The notes under the pieces are model-generated. The model was not told the origin of the DNA. It did not search any database and saw nothing but the letters and a program-made list of their open reading frames with translations. A stretch of DNA of 64,000 nt from Brevibacillus_H sp041920465 (GTDB taxonomy: Bacteria > Bacillota > Bacilli > Brevibacillales > Brevibacillaceae): NCBI GenBank assembly GCA_041920465.1, contig JBHGXW010000024.1, positions 1 through 64,000 on the forward strand. Reading direction: 5' to 3'. A program made the position numbers and the translations under genes. Shown here in pieces: positions 42,681 to 50,217 of this stretch; the stretch's first letter is position 1; each line of letters opens with the position of its first letter.

Positions 42681-43481
42681 TTGGAACATAAAGGCATGCT
42701 GCAGAGCCTAACCCATACCTATCACGGCAAAGGCAAACCCGTTGATTATTATCTCAAGCTAAATGAAGACCAAATCCCGTTGAACGAACTTTTGGGGCAG
42801 GATGTAACCATTACATATCTGGGACAGAAAAACTGCATTGCTTGCGGCCGCAAAACGAACAAAACGTTTAACAACGGATACTGTTATCCCTGTTTTACCC
42901 AACTGCCGGAGAATGATTTGTGCATCGTCAAGCCGCATGTGTGCCATTACGACCAGGGAACATGCCGGGATTCAAGCTTCGGAGAAACGTACTGCATGAT
43001 CCCGCATTACGTGTACCTGGCCGTTTCCAGCGATGTCAAGGTGGGGCTGACCCGCAAAAACAACCAGTTGAAGCGCTGGGTCGATCAGGGAGCGATTCGT
43101 GCCATTCCGATTGCCGAGGTGCCGACACGCAGAATGGCCGGGGAACTGGAGGTTCACTTGAGCCAGTACCTTCCGGATAAGACCAATTGGCGCAAAATGT
43201 TGAAAGGCGACGTAAACGAAGTCGATCTGCTTGCGCTTCGCGATGAAGTGTACGGGTATTTTCCGGAACAGTTTAAACCGTATCAATTGCGAGAAGATGA
43301 ATGGGTGGATATTACCTACCCGATGCTGGAGACGCTCGACAAAATCAATTCCATCAGCCTGGACAAGCAGGAAAGCGTCGGAGGCAAGCTGATCGGTGTC
43401 AAAGCGCAATACCTGATTTTTGACAAAGGAGTATTCCAGGTCAAAAAACACGCGGGCTATCAAGTGCGGATAAACATGTAA
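42681..43481 (+). CDS. DUF2797 protein, Cys-rich
   Basis: 266 aa from the TTG at 42681, 9 bp after AAGGAG; a longer in-frame reading has no ribosome site. It has CIAC and CYPC pairs plus later Cys and His residues (HVCHYDQGTC) that suggest a zinc site at about 38-85. The region YVYLAVSSDVKVGLTRKNN resembles a GIY-YIG-like core. DUF2797 has no established function; nucleic-acid binding is inferred from these features. It is divergent from the deacetylase gene. Confidence 0.75.
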   Translation: MEHKGMLQSLTHTYHGKGKPVDYYLKLNEDQIPLNELLGQDVTITYLGQKNCIACGRKTNKTFNNGYCYPCFTQLPENDLCIVKPHVCHYDQGTCRDSSFGETYCMIPHYVYLAVSSDVKVGLTRKNNQLKRWVDQGAIRAIPIAEVPTRRMAGELEVHLSQYLPDKTNWRKMLKGDVNEVDLLALRDEVYGYFPEQFKPYQLREDEWVDITYPMLETLDKINSISLDKQESVGGKLIGVKAQYLIFDKGVFQVKKHAGYQVRINM

Positions 43482-43529
43482 AAGAAGAGCCACAATGATG
43501 ACAAAAGCACATCCAGGAGGTCGTCAACA

Positions 43530-43727
43530 GTGGCTGAAAATAAACCGAGCACCAAGCTTCAAAACGAAATCCAATACCAAGGGGATTTGGCCGGAGCATT
43601 GGACGCGACGGCGAACCGCGAACAGTCTGGATTGCCGTACAGCCCGATTCAAACGATGTGGCAGGTAAACCCCGGGGCAGAAGCGCTGCCGCGAGACGGA
43701 AGCGAAAGGCCAAACCAAAATGAGTAA
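43530..43727 (+). CDS. small hypothetical protein, hydrophilic
   Basis: 65 aa, GTG start 8 bp after AGGAGGT, a strong ribosome site. Rich in Asn, Gln, Pro and Ala, with no membrane segment or cysteine, so probably intrinsically disordered. It lies 48 bp after the DUF2797 gene on the same strand and ends before a terminator. I do not recognise a family; a spore-associated small protein is possible. Confidence 0.6.
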   Translation: MAENKPSTKLQNEIQYQGDLAGALDATANREQSGLPYSPIQTMWQVNPGAEALPRDGSERPNQNE

Positions 43728-43744
43728 TTGAATGATGCGAGAAG

Positions 43745-43776
43745 CCGTTGAATAGCAGAATATTCAACGGTTTTTT
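43745..43776 (+). terminator. intrinsic terminator
   Basis: CCGTTGAATA / TATTCAACGG perfect 10-bp stem, then six T. Confidence 0.88.
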
Positions 43777-43867
43777 GCATTTGCCCCAAAAACCGGATCG
43801 TAAATTTGCCAGCTTGATATGCTAAAATGAATAAATAGCTAAATTATCCATAAAGGGGCTAACGACC

Positions 43868-44227
43868 GTGACCATCAAAGCATATTTGTACGACAAGTGC
43901 GGTACTTGCCGCAAAGCGAAGCAATGGCTGCAACAGGAAAACATTCCGTTTGAAGAGATTCCGATTGTCGAGGCGCCGCCATCCAAGGAGGAACTGCGAA
44001 CCATCTGGAAAAACAGCGGCCTTGATTTGAAGAAAATGTTTAACACCAGCGGACAATTTTACCGTGAATTGCAATTGAAGGACAAACTGCCTGGCATGAG
44101 TGAAGAAGAGATGCTGGATCTGCTTGCTTCCAACGGCAAACTGATCAAGCGGCCGCTTTTGGTCGAAGGCAGCAAGGTAACCGTCGGCTTCAAGGAAGAC
44201 GAAATGAACGTCTGGAGGGAGAAGTAG
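43868..44227 (+). CDS. ArsC/Spx-family thioredoxin-fold protein, YusI-like
   Basis: 119 aa with CxxC (Cys11, Cys14; KCGTCRKA), the ArsC-family conserved RPLL region (KLIKRPLLVE) and typical length. Members include Spx regulators and arsenate reductase-like proteins. Homologues near gcvH in Bacillus (YusI) are uncharacterised. The GTG start follows AAGGGGC. Its stop abuts the ATG of the next gene, so they form an operon with the aminotransferase. No arsenic resistance gene is nearby, so arsenate reduction is doubtful. Confidence 0.82.
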   Translation: MTIKAYLYDKCGTCRKAKQWLQQENIPFEEIPIVEAPPSKEELRTIWKNSGLDLKKMFNTSGQFYRELQLKDKLPGMSEEEMLDLLASNGKLIKRPLLVEGSKVTVGFKEDEMNVWREK

Positions 44228-45412
44228 ATGTGCCCTCGCCAGCCTTCCAAACGACTTGAGAAACTAAGCTCTGCCATTTTTACCGAGATGGCGATACGCA
44301 AACGGGAAGTGGCAGAGCGCATGCAAGTGATCGACCTTGGCATTGGCAGTCCTGATAAACCGCCTGCTATTTATTTGCGGGAACGGTTGGCGGAAGCGGT
44401 AAAAAGCCCTGATGTATACGGCTATCCCGGTTCAGAAGGCTCTCCCCGTTTTCGCGAACAGGTGGCGAAGTGGTATCAATTCCGGTTTGGCGTTGAGCTG
44501 GACCCGTTGACAGAAGTACATTCCCTGATGGGTTCCCAAGACGGGCTTGCCCATATGGCCATGGCATGGGCGGACCCGGGTGATGTGGTTCTGGTGCCTG
44601 ATCCCGGCTATCCGATTTATGCGGGAAGCGTCTACCTGGCAGGGGCCGAGCTGTATCCGATGCCGCTTCGTGCCGAGAATCGGTTTCTGCCCGATTTGGA
44701 GGCAATTCCGCATGAGATCAGGCAGCGGGCCAAATTCATGATTCTTAATTATCCGAATAATCCCGTTTCGGCTGTCGCACCGCTGTCTTTCTTCGAGCAG
44801 CTGGTAAAGTTCGCCAAGCAGCATGAGATTATTGTGGTTCATGACCTGGCTTATTCGGAGATGGCTTTTGACGGGTATCGCCCGCCAAGCTTTTTACAGG
44901 CAGCGGGAGCGAAGGAAGTAGGAATCGAGTTCAATTCATTTTCCAAAAGTTTTAACATGGCAGGATGCAGAGTTGCATATGTAGTAGGGAACAGCGAGAT
45001 CATCCGGCCGCTTGCTGTCGTCAAATCCAACATTGATTACGGTGTCTTCCATGCCGTTCAGGAGATGGCGATTGCTGCTTTGGAAGCGGATATGTCGGGG
45101 GAGCATCCGAATCAGACGAGTGCGATCTACCAAAAAAGAAGGGATGTACTGCTTTCCGCCTTGGCCCGCATCGGTTGGCAGATTGAACCTCCAAAGGCTA
45201 CGATGTTCGTCTGGGCACCCATTCCCGCCGGATGGACCTCGCGCGAATTTGCTTTTGCCCTTTTGGAGAAGGCGGGGGTTGTTGTGATTCCGGGAAGCGC
45301 GTTTGGTGCAGAAGGAGAAGGGTACGTCAGAATTGCCCTTGTGCAGGATGGCGAAATTCTCGAAGAAGCGGCCCGGCGAATGGAAGCAAGCGGCTTGTTG
45401 CAAAAATCGTAA
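44228..45412 (+). CDS. class I/II aminotransferase, LL-diaminopimelate aminotransferase-like
   Basis: 394-aa PLP enzyme. The N-terminal LEKLSSAIFTEM...IDLGIGSPDKPP pattern, NYPNNPVSA, the PLP lysine in SFSKSFNMAG and the C-terminal arginine region (GYVRIALV) place it near the LL-DAP and PatA-type aminotransferases. It starts directly after the stop of the YusI-like gene. The real substrate could be LL-DAP, aspartate or an aromatic amino acid; no lysine-pathway gene is nearby to help. Confidence 0.82.
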   Translation: MCPRQPSKRLEKLSSAIFTEMAIRKREVAERMQVIDLGIGSPDKPPAIYLRERLAEAVKSPDVYGYPGSEGSPRFREQVAKWYQFRFGVELDPLTEVHSLMGSQDGLAHMAMAWADPGDVVLVPDPGYPIYAGSVYLAGAELYPMPLRAENRFLPDLEAIPHEIRQRAKFMILNYPNNPVSAVAPLSFFEQLVKFAKQHEIIVVHDLAYSEMAFDGYRPPSFLQAAGAKEVGIEFNSFSKSFNMAGCRVAYVVGNSEIIRPLAVVKSNIDYGVFHAVQEMAIAALEADMSGEHPNQTSAIYQKRRDVLLSALARIGWQIEPPKATMFVWAPIPAGWTSREFAFALLEKAGVVVIPGSAFGAEGEGYVRIALVQDGEILEEAARRMEASGLLQKS

Positions 45413-45508
45413 CGTATGCATGACATGGGTATAAGCCAATCTGCCAAAGGGCAAGCTGATAAATGGTGGCTAGACACAGACTATAATAAAAATAATTACT
45501 ACATTGTA

Positions 45509-45538
45509 TTGACTATAAACTAGCTGGTTTGATATGAT
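45509..45538 (+). promoter_or_regulatory. sigma-A promoter of the peroxiredoxin gene, with a PerR-like box upstream
   Basis: TTGACT (45509-45514), 18-bp spacer, TATGAT (45533-45538). A stretch at 45481-45495 matches 11 of 14 informative positions of the PerR box TTATAATnATTATAA, 13 bp before the -35. PerR control of a peroxiredoxin is plausible, not shown. Confidence 0.65.
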
Positions 45539-45585
45539 GTAGACTGTAAGAACGATCACATGAGAATATAAGGAGGTTGTTACAT

Positions 45586-46134
45586 ATGGCACAACGTTTA
45601 GTAGGCTTGCCAGCACCCGATTTTACAATGGAAACAGCTTTAGGAAACGGCAAAGATTTCGGCAAAGTTTCCCTTTCTGATTACAAAGGCAAATGGTTAG
45701 TGCTTTTCTTCTATCCGCTTGACTTCACCTTCGTTTGCCCAACTGAAATTATCGCTTTCTCCGATGCAATTGAAGATTTCAAAGATCTCGATGCAGAAGT
45801 ACTCGGTGTTTCTGTTGACTCCATCCACTCTCACCGCGCATGGATCAACACTCCGCGTGACCAAAACGGTCTTGGCGGCTTGAACTACCCGCTTGCTGCT
45901 GACTTCAACAAAACAGTAGCACGTGCATACGGCGTTCTTGACGAAGAAGCAGGCGTGGCTTTCCGCGGTCTGTTCATCATCGATCCGGAAGGCATTCTCC
46001 GCTACCAAGTGGTAACTGACCTCAACATCGGACGTTCTAACGATGAGACTCTCCGTGTTCTTCAAGCACTTCAATCCGGTGGTCTCTGCCCGGCTAACTG
46101 GCGCCCAGGTCAAAAACACCTTGTAGCGAAGTAA
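45586..46134 (+). CDS. ykuU: 2-Cys peroxiredoxin, YkuU-like
   Basis: 182-aa thiol peroxidase reducing hydrogen peroxide and organic peroxides. The peroxidatic Cys51 is in DFTFVCPTEI and the resolving Cys168 in GGLCPANW; the GGLG motif is present. The ATG at 45586 follows AAGGAGG; a TTG three codons earlier is within it. The next gene is a YkuV-like disulfide reductase, the same pairing as ykuUV in B. subtilis, although a terminator separates them here. Confidence 0.92.
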   Translation: MAQRLVGLPAPDFTMETALGNGKDFGKVSLSDYKGKWLVLFFYPLDFTFVCPTEIIAFSDAIEDFKDLDAEVLGVSVDSIHSHRAWINTPRDQNGLGGLNYPLAADFNKTVARAYGVLDEEAGVAFRGLFIIDPEGILRYQVVTDLNIGRSNDETLRVLQALQSGGLCPANWRPGQKHLVAK

Positions 46135-46170
46135 TCGCTCTTCTGTTAAATGAAGGATATAACAAGCATA

Positions 46171-46203
46171 AAGGATCTAACCCACTGTTAGATCCTTTTT
46201 TTC
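46171..46203 (+). terminator. intrinsic terminator between ykuU-like and ykuV-like genes
   Basis: AAGGATCTAAC / GTTAGATCCTT stem, then a T run. It may limit but not abolish read-through. Confidence 0.85.
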
Positions 46204-46238
46204 CACCTTCAGAAAGTATAAAAAGGAGTGGTTGAAAA

Positions 46239-46691
46239 ATGCGCTTACGTGAAGAGTTACCTGATTTCCCCGGAATTACCGAGTGGGTGAACGGACAGGT
46301 AAGCAAGGCAGACCTGGCGGGAAAACCTGTCCTTGTTCACTTTTGGTCGGTTAGCTGCTATATGTGCAAAGAATCTCTTCCGCAGATCAACGAGTGGCGT
46401 GAGAAGTATGCGGCAAACGGTCTTCGTGTGATCGGCGTCCACATGCCGCGCTCCGAGGCTGACACCAACATCGAGACAATCAAGGAAACGATTGCGCAGT
46501 ATCAGTTGACTCATCCGATCGCTGTTGACAACGATATGACAACAACGGACGCGTTCCAAAACGAGTACGTGCCTGCCTATTACCTGTTTGATGAATCCCT
46601 TCAGCTTCGTCATTTCCAAGCAGGCGAGAAAGGACTTAATCTCGTGAAAAAACGTTTACATCGAATTTTAGGAATTGAAGAGGAAAACTAG
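46239..46691 (+). CDS. ykuV: thioredoxin-like disulfide reductase, YkuV-like
   Basis: 150 aa with a TlpA/ResA-type thioredoxin fold and the active-site motif C40-Y-M-C43 (FWSVSCYMCKE). It lacks a signal peptide, so it acts in the cytoplasm, probably reducing the neighbouring peroxiredoxin or other disulfides. AAAGGAGTGG precedes the ATG. B. subtilis YkuV has the same Trp-Ser-x-Ser-Cys-x-x-Cys context. Confidence 0.88.
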   Translation: MRLREELPDFPGITEWVNGQVSKADLAGKPVLVHFWSVSCYMCKESLPQINEWREKYAANGLRVIGVHMPRSEADTNIETIKETIAQYQLTHPIAVDNDMTTTDAFQNEYVPAYYLFDESLQLRHFQAGEKGLNLVKKRLHRILGIEEEN

Positions 46692-46751
46692 AATGTTTGT
46701 CCAATACTAAGAGGGAAGGCATCTGACAGATCAATAGGAGGAGTTTAGAAA

Positions 46752-47132
46752 ATGGAATTTCCAAAAGAGCTTCGTTATAGCGAAGAACACGAATGGGTAC
46801 GCGTTGAAGGAAACAAAGCCTATGTCGGAATTACTGAATTTGCCCAATCCGAGCTTGGAGATATCGTTTTTGTAGAGTTGCCGGAAGTAGGCGCTACTCT
46901 TAAACAAGATGAACCATTCGGCAGCGTTGAATCCGTTAAAACTGTTTCCGAATTGTACGCTCCTGTCAGCGGCAAGGTCGTGGAAGTAAACGGCGCCCTC
47001 GAGAGCGAACCGGAATTGGTGAACTCTTCACCTTACGATAAAGCATGGATGATCGTCGTGGAAATGTCTGATTCCAGCGAGCTTGATAAGCTGATGGATG
47101 CGGCTAAATACGAAGCAATGGTAAAAGAATAG
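46752..47132 (+). CDS. gcvH: glycine cleavage system H protein
   Basis: 126-aa lipoyl carrier with the lipoylated Lys63 in GSVESVKTVSELYAP. It shuttles the aminomethyl group between GcvP, GcvT and GcvL, and in Bacillus is also a relay for lipoyl transfer to the 2-oxoacid dehydrogenases. AGGAGGAG lies 8 bp before the ATG. No gcvT or gcvP is nearby, as usual in Bacillus, where gcvH sits in the yus region. Confidence 0.96.
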   Translation: MEFPKELRYSEEHEWVRVEGNKAYVGITEFAQSELGDIVFVELPEVGATLKQDEPFGSVESVKTVSELYAPVSGKVVEVNGALESEPELVNSSPYDKAWMIVVEMSDSSELDKLMDAAKYEAMVKE

Positions 47133-47144
47133 AGCAAGGAATGA

Positions 47145-47173
47145 AAAAGATCGGGCGAATCCGGTCTTTTTTG
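47145..47173 (+). terminator. intrinsic terminator after gcvH
   Basis: AGATCGG / CCGGTCT stem with a GCGAAT loop, then six T. Confidence 0.7.
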
Positions 47174-47418
47174 CACTGTCAGGAAGCTGACCGACCTTAG
47201 CGGAGAGGTTTTTCCTTATATTGTCATACTAGTCAGATAAATACTGGTCAATCTTTTTGTTTTTCGATAAGATAATAAATAGAGTCAGAAACATTGAGAT
47301 GTTGGATGAAATGGTATCTTTTTCGACTAGCGATCCTGTGGGCAGTCCTATACAATCAATACATGATAAGTCTGGACATTCACTTATCATTTTTGTTTTT
47401 ATGGGAAGGAGAAGAGCT

Positions 47419-47850
47419 ATGAGCTTTTGTTGTGGAGCCAATATGATTGGTTCGATTGGCAGCGTACGCCATGACGCAATCATTGTGCATAACGTCCCTA
47501 TCATGTATTGTCCCGTTTGTAACCGCGCGGATGTTCATCCATCTGTTGAGGCTGAATATGAGATTTTAGTGGAATACGCCTTGGGAGATAAAGCGAGCGA
47601 GATCGATTTTAGCGACTTCGTAAGTGTTGACAATAAGCAGGATTTATTCGAAAATTGTACAATGACCGATGAAGGCAGCTACAGTGAAGTGTTGAAACAA
47701 CAAATCGACATTGCACTTGATCTTCTGGGTGTTGCCAAACAACTGGATGACGAAGTATGGAAGGAAGCTCTGAAATACCGGTTGCAAAGGCTAAGCGAAC
47801 GTTTGCGTGATTATAATAGACGTATGGAAACAACACGTCGCAGTGCATAA
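47419..47850 (+). CDS. hypothetical protein with a YgiT-like zinc finger
   Basis: 143 aa from the ATG at 47419 (AAGGAG 9 bp upstream). Cys pairs CC (residues 4-5) and CPVC (about 29-32) bracket a VRHDAIIVHNVPIMYCPVC stretch like the YgiT/MqsA-type zinc finger. The rest is helical and acidic with a basic C-terminal helix (RLQRLSERLRDYNRR). No toxin gene is adjacent. I do not recognise a specific function; the longer in-frame reading from 47257 lacks a ribosome site. Confidence 0.68.
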   Translation: MSFCCGANMIGSIGSVRHDAIIVHNVPIMYCPVCNRADVHPSVEAEYEILVEYALGDKASEIDFSDFVSVDNKQDLFENCTMTDEGSYSEVLKQQIDIALDLLGVAKQLDDEVWKEALKYRLQRLSERLRDYNRRMETTRRSA

Positions 47851-47935
47851 TAGTCTTGCATTTGTGTAACCGGGAACTCGCTTGAGATGGAGCCCATCAA
47901 AGAGATTGCATGCATGTTTGGGAGGATTGTGCACC

Positions 47936-48325
47936 ATGTTTAATTTGCGAGGCGTTCATCATATCGCCCTTAATTGCCGCAATGTGATGAAGGTAGCTGA
48001 CTTTTTCCAAGAGATCCTGGAAGTTCCCATCGATTTGAACAATGCTGAAGAAGGAGAACCTGTTTACTTCCATATAGGCAGCCATACCCGAATCGGGCTT
48101 CACCATCGGGAAGAGGATGGAAAAAACGGTGTAGGACAAGTAGACCACATAGCTTTCTCTGTTTCTACCAGGGATGAGTTGGATTATCTGGTTGATAAAT
48201 TGGAAGCCAACAACATCTGCTACCGCGGTCCGATTGAACGTCCTACCAGCTTCAATCTCTACTTTGAAACACCGGATGGACACCATTTAGAGGTACGTTT
48301 AGACCGAGACGAAAACGATGAATAA
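47936..48325 (+). CDS. VOC-family (glyoxalase/dioxygenase-like) protein
   Basis: 129 aa with two beta-alpha-beta-beta-beta units: VHHIALNCRNVMKVADFF at the start and VDHIAFSVSTRDELDYLV in the middle, ending PDGHHLEVRLD. Putative metal ligands are His7 or His8, the second-unit His, and the C-terminal Glu. The ATG at 47936 follows GGGAGG. The reaction is unknown; related proteins include glyoxalase I and fosfomycin thiol transferases. Confidence 0.82.
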   Translation: MFNLRGVHHIALNCRNVMKVADFFQEILEVPIDLNNAEEGEPVYFHIGSHTRIGLHHREEDGKNGVGQVDHIAFSVSTRDELDYLVDKLEANNICYRGPIERPTSFNLYFETPDGHHLEVRLDRDENDE

Positions 48326-48330
48326 AGGAG

Positions 48331-48358
48331 AGGCAGTTGATTGCTCAACTGCCTTTTT
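48331..48358 (+). terminator. intrinsic terminator after the VOC gene
   Basis: AGGCAGTTGA / TCAACTGCCT perfect 10-bp stem with a TTGC loop and five T. Confidence 0.9.
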
Positions 48359-48495
48359 CATTTCTTAGCTTTTTGTCAAAAAATATTTCATCAGCCTGAC
48401 AATTGCTGACACAGCTTCTGAAAGCTCGCCAAAGGATTCGACTTCGCTCCTGCCGAACCTTCAGCATAACACGAAAGCTGGACGGAGGGATCGGG

Positions 48496-48849
48496 ATGAA
48501 AAGATCAATTCAGACGCTGTTGCAGCAATTTATTGAACGGGTAAATCACAAAACTTTTTTACAGGTGGTAACCCGAAACTGGATCCGAAGTGTTGGGGTC
48601 ATGGTGAAAGACCGCAATCAAGCGTATTCTCTCATGTTCCGCGGAGATCATGCCGAGTTTAAGCCCTGGCAGGACAATTATGAGTACGATATGCTGGTTC
48701 GCGGCAATGAACAGGATATTTGGCTGTTTTTTCAAGGAGACGAATTGGCTTACGTGCACGTCCGTCAGAGAATCGAAACGATCGGCTCTGTCAGGGATCA
48801 ACTGAAACTGGACACCCTTTTGCGCTTGACAGGCCAACAGACAAGTTGA
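48496..48849 (+). CDS. hypothetical protein, SCP2-like
   Basis: 117 aa from the ATG at 48496 (GGAGGG 8-9 bp upstream). The sequence pattern (MVKDRNQAYSLMFRGD..., then NEYDMLVRGNEQ-like DIWLFFQGDE and a final helix LKLDTLLRLTG) resembles the SCP2 sterol-carrier fold, which binds lipids. This is a weak family call. No close functional partner is evident. Confidence 0.62.
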   Translation: MKRSIQTLLQQFIERVNHKTFLQVVTRNWIRSVGVMVKDRNQAYSLMFRGDHAEFKPWQDNYEYDMLVRGNEQDIWLFFQGDELAYVHVRQRIETIGSVRDQLKLDTLLRLTGQQTS

Positions 48850-48954
48850 TTTCGGAGTTGATCGGCTGAACACGCCAATCGCGCCAACAGGCTGATCCGG
48901 GAGTGTCTCCCCCGTTACCAAGAGAAAGGTTTACCAAATCTTTTTAGCCTTGTG

Positions 48955-48995
48955 TCCGGTTGAACCCCACGTCCCTTGAGATGTGGGGTCTTCTC
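48955..48995 (+). mobile_element. IS200/IS605-like end hairpin, remnant
   Basis: Sequence GGTTGAACCCCACGTCCC... forms a hairpin ACCCCACGTC / GATGTGGGGT (48964-48989), followed by CTTCTCACG. This is the look of the right end of IS200/IS605 and IS1341-type elements, where the strand is cut near TTCAC. No TnpA or TnpB gene is present, so it would be a solo end. It could also be a plain terminator for the preceding gene, followed by GTTTTTTGG. The rest of 48850-49140 is not assigned. Confidence 0.4.
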
Positions 48996-49141
48996 ACGTT
49001 TTTTGGCCCCATCCGTCGCCAAGGAAACCATGCGGGGGGTTCGGGGGCGATAGGCATTCACGATTTTGCTAAGAATCTGTGACAATGAGCTTTTGCTGCA
49101 GGCTTTTAGCGAGTTGAAACGGACTTCGTATTTTCTGACTA

Positions 49142-49150
49142 TGGTATAAT
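49142..49150 (+). promoter_or_regulatory. extended -10 promoter of the aldo-keto reductase gene
   Basis: TGGTATAAT is a perfect extended -10; the nearest TTGAAA is too far upstream (25 bp) to be a normal -35. Confidence 0.55.
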
Positions 49151-49172
49151 TCAGGGAGGAGTGGTGAAAAAA

Positions 49173-50183
49173 ATGGAAAAACGCCAGCTTGGCAGAACAG
49201 GACTGAGGGTATCGCCTCTGGGTTTTGGCGCCATGCATTTGCCGAAATTGACACAGGAAGAAGCGAACCGGGTCCTGAATTACGCCCTTGACCGGGGGAT
49301 TACCTACATCGATACTGCGGCTGGGTACGGCGACAGCGAAGAAAAGCTGGGCAAAGCGATCAAGTCGAGACGCGATGAATATGTATTGGCAACCAAGACA
49401 GCCAAACGATCCTACAGGGAAGCCAAAACGGAGATAGAAGCAAGTTTGCGCCAATTGGGCACGGACCATATTGATATTCTGCAAATCCATTACGTCAATT
49501 ATATCAAGGAATACCGTGAAGTGTTGTCACCGGACGGGGCGATTCGTGCCGCAGAAGAGCTGAAGGCCAAAGGATATATCGGCCATATCGGCATTACGGG
49601 ACACCGTCCGGAGCTTTTGGCTAAATGGATTGAGCAATATCCGTTTGATACGGTCCTGTTTCATTTGAGTATGGCGCAACCGTTTGCCAGAAAGGAGTTG
49701 ATGCCGACAGCAGAACGCCTGGATGTCGGCATGATTGCGATGAAACCATTGTCGGGAGCGTTTCTTTCCCATGTAAAGGAAGCACTTCGCTATTCGTACG
49801 ATTCACCAGCCCATGTCATATTATCCGGAATGAAAAGCATATCAGACGTCGATATGAACCTTTCTGTCTTTCAACAAGCAGTGGACGGGGAAGAAAGCAA
49901 AGATCTCACCCGTATGGCAGAAGGTCTGGATGAACACGGCTGCCGACGCTGCAATTACTGCTCGTGTCCGCTAGGCATTCGCATACCGGATACGTTGATT
50001 CCGTCCCGCTACCGGGAGCGTTACGGGCTTTTGGAGTGGGGAGAAATGCTTTGGCAGCAATCGGCCGCCAAATTTCAAGAATGTCTGGAGTATGAACCTT
50101 GTAAAGAGAAACCGTTATGTGAACAAGCTTGCCCGTATCAGCTGCCCATTCAACAGGAGATTGCCCGATTGCATAATACATAA
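49173..50183 (+). CDS. aldo-keto reductase with a C-terminal Cys-rich iron-sulfur-like domain
   Basis: 336 aa from the ATG at 49173; two in-frame GTGs at 49161 and 49164 are too close to GGGAGGA. The AKR barrel has the tetrad Asp47, Tyr52, Lys75 and His106. After about residue 250 come two Cys clusters: CRRCNYCSCPLGI and, about 40 residues on, CKEKPLCEQACPY. Such tails on AKRs resemble 4Fe-4S binding domains. The substrate is unknown. It may couple NADPH to an iron-sulfur redox partner. Confidence 0.82.
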   Translation: MEKRQLGRTGLRVSPLGFGAMHLPKLTQEEANRVLNYALDRGITYIDTAAGYGDSEEKLGKAIKSRRDEYVLATKTAKRSYREAKTEIEASLRQLGTDHIDILQIHYVNYIKEYREVLSPDGAIRAAEELKAKGYIGHIGITGHRPELLAKWIEQYPFDTVLFHLSMAQPFARKELMPTAERLDVGMIAMKPLSGAFLSHVKEALRYSYDSPAHVILSGMKSISDVDMNLSVFQQAVDGEESKDLTRMAEGLDEHGCRRCNYCSCPLGIRIPDTLIPSRYRERYGLLEWGEMLWQQSAAKFQECLEYEPCKEKPLCEQACPYQLPIQQEIARLHNT

Positions 50184-50217
50184 TCGTTGACGAAGCGAAG
50201 CCAAGGGAGGATGAGAA

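Noticed and set aside
47257..47418. N-terminal extension of the zinc-finger protein
   Set aside because: No ribosome site at 47257; AAGGAG supports the ATG at 47419.
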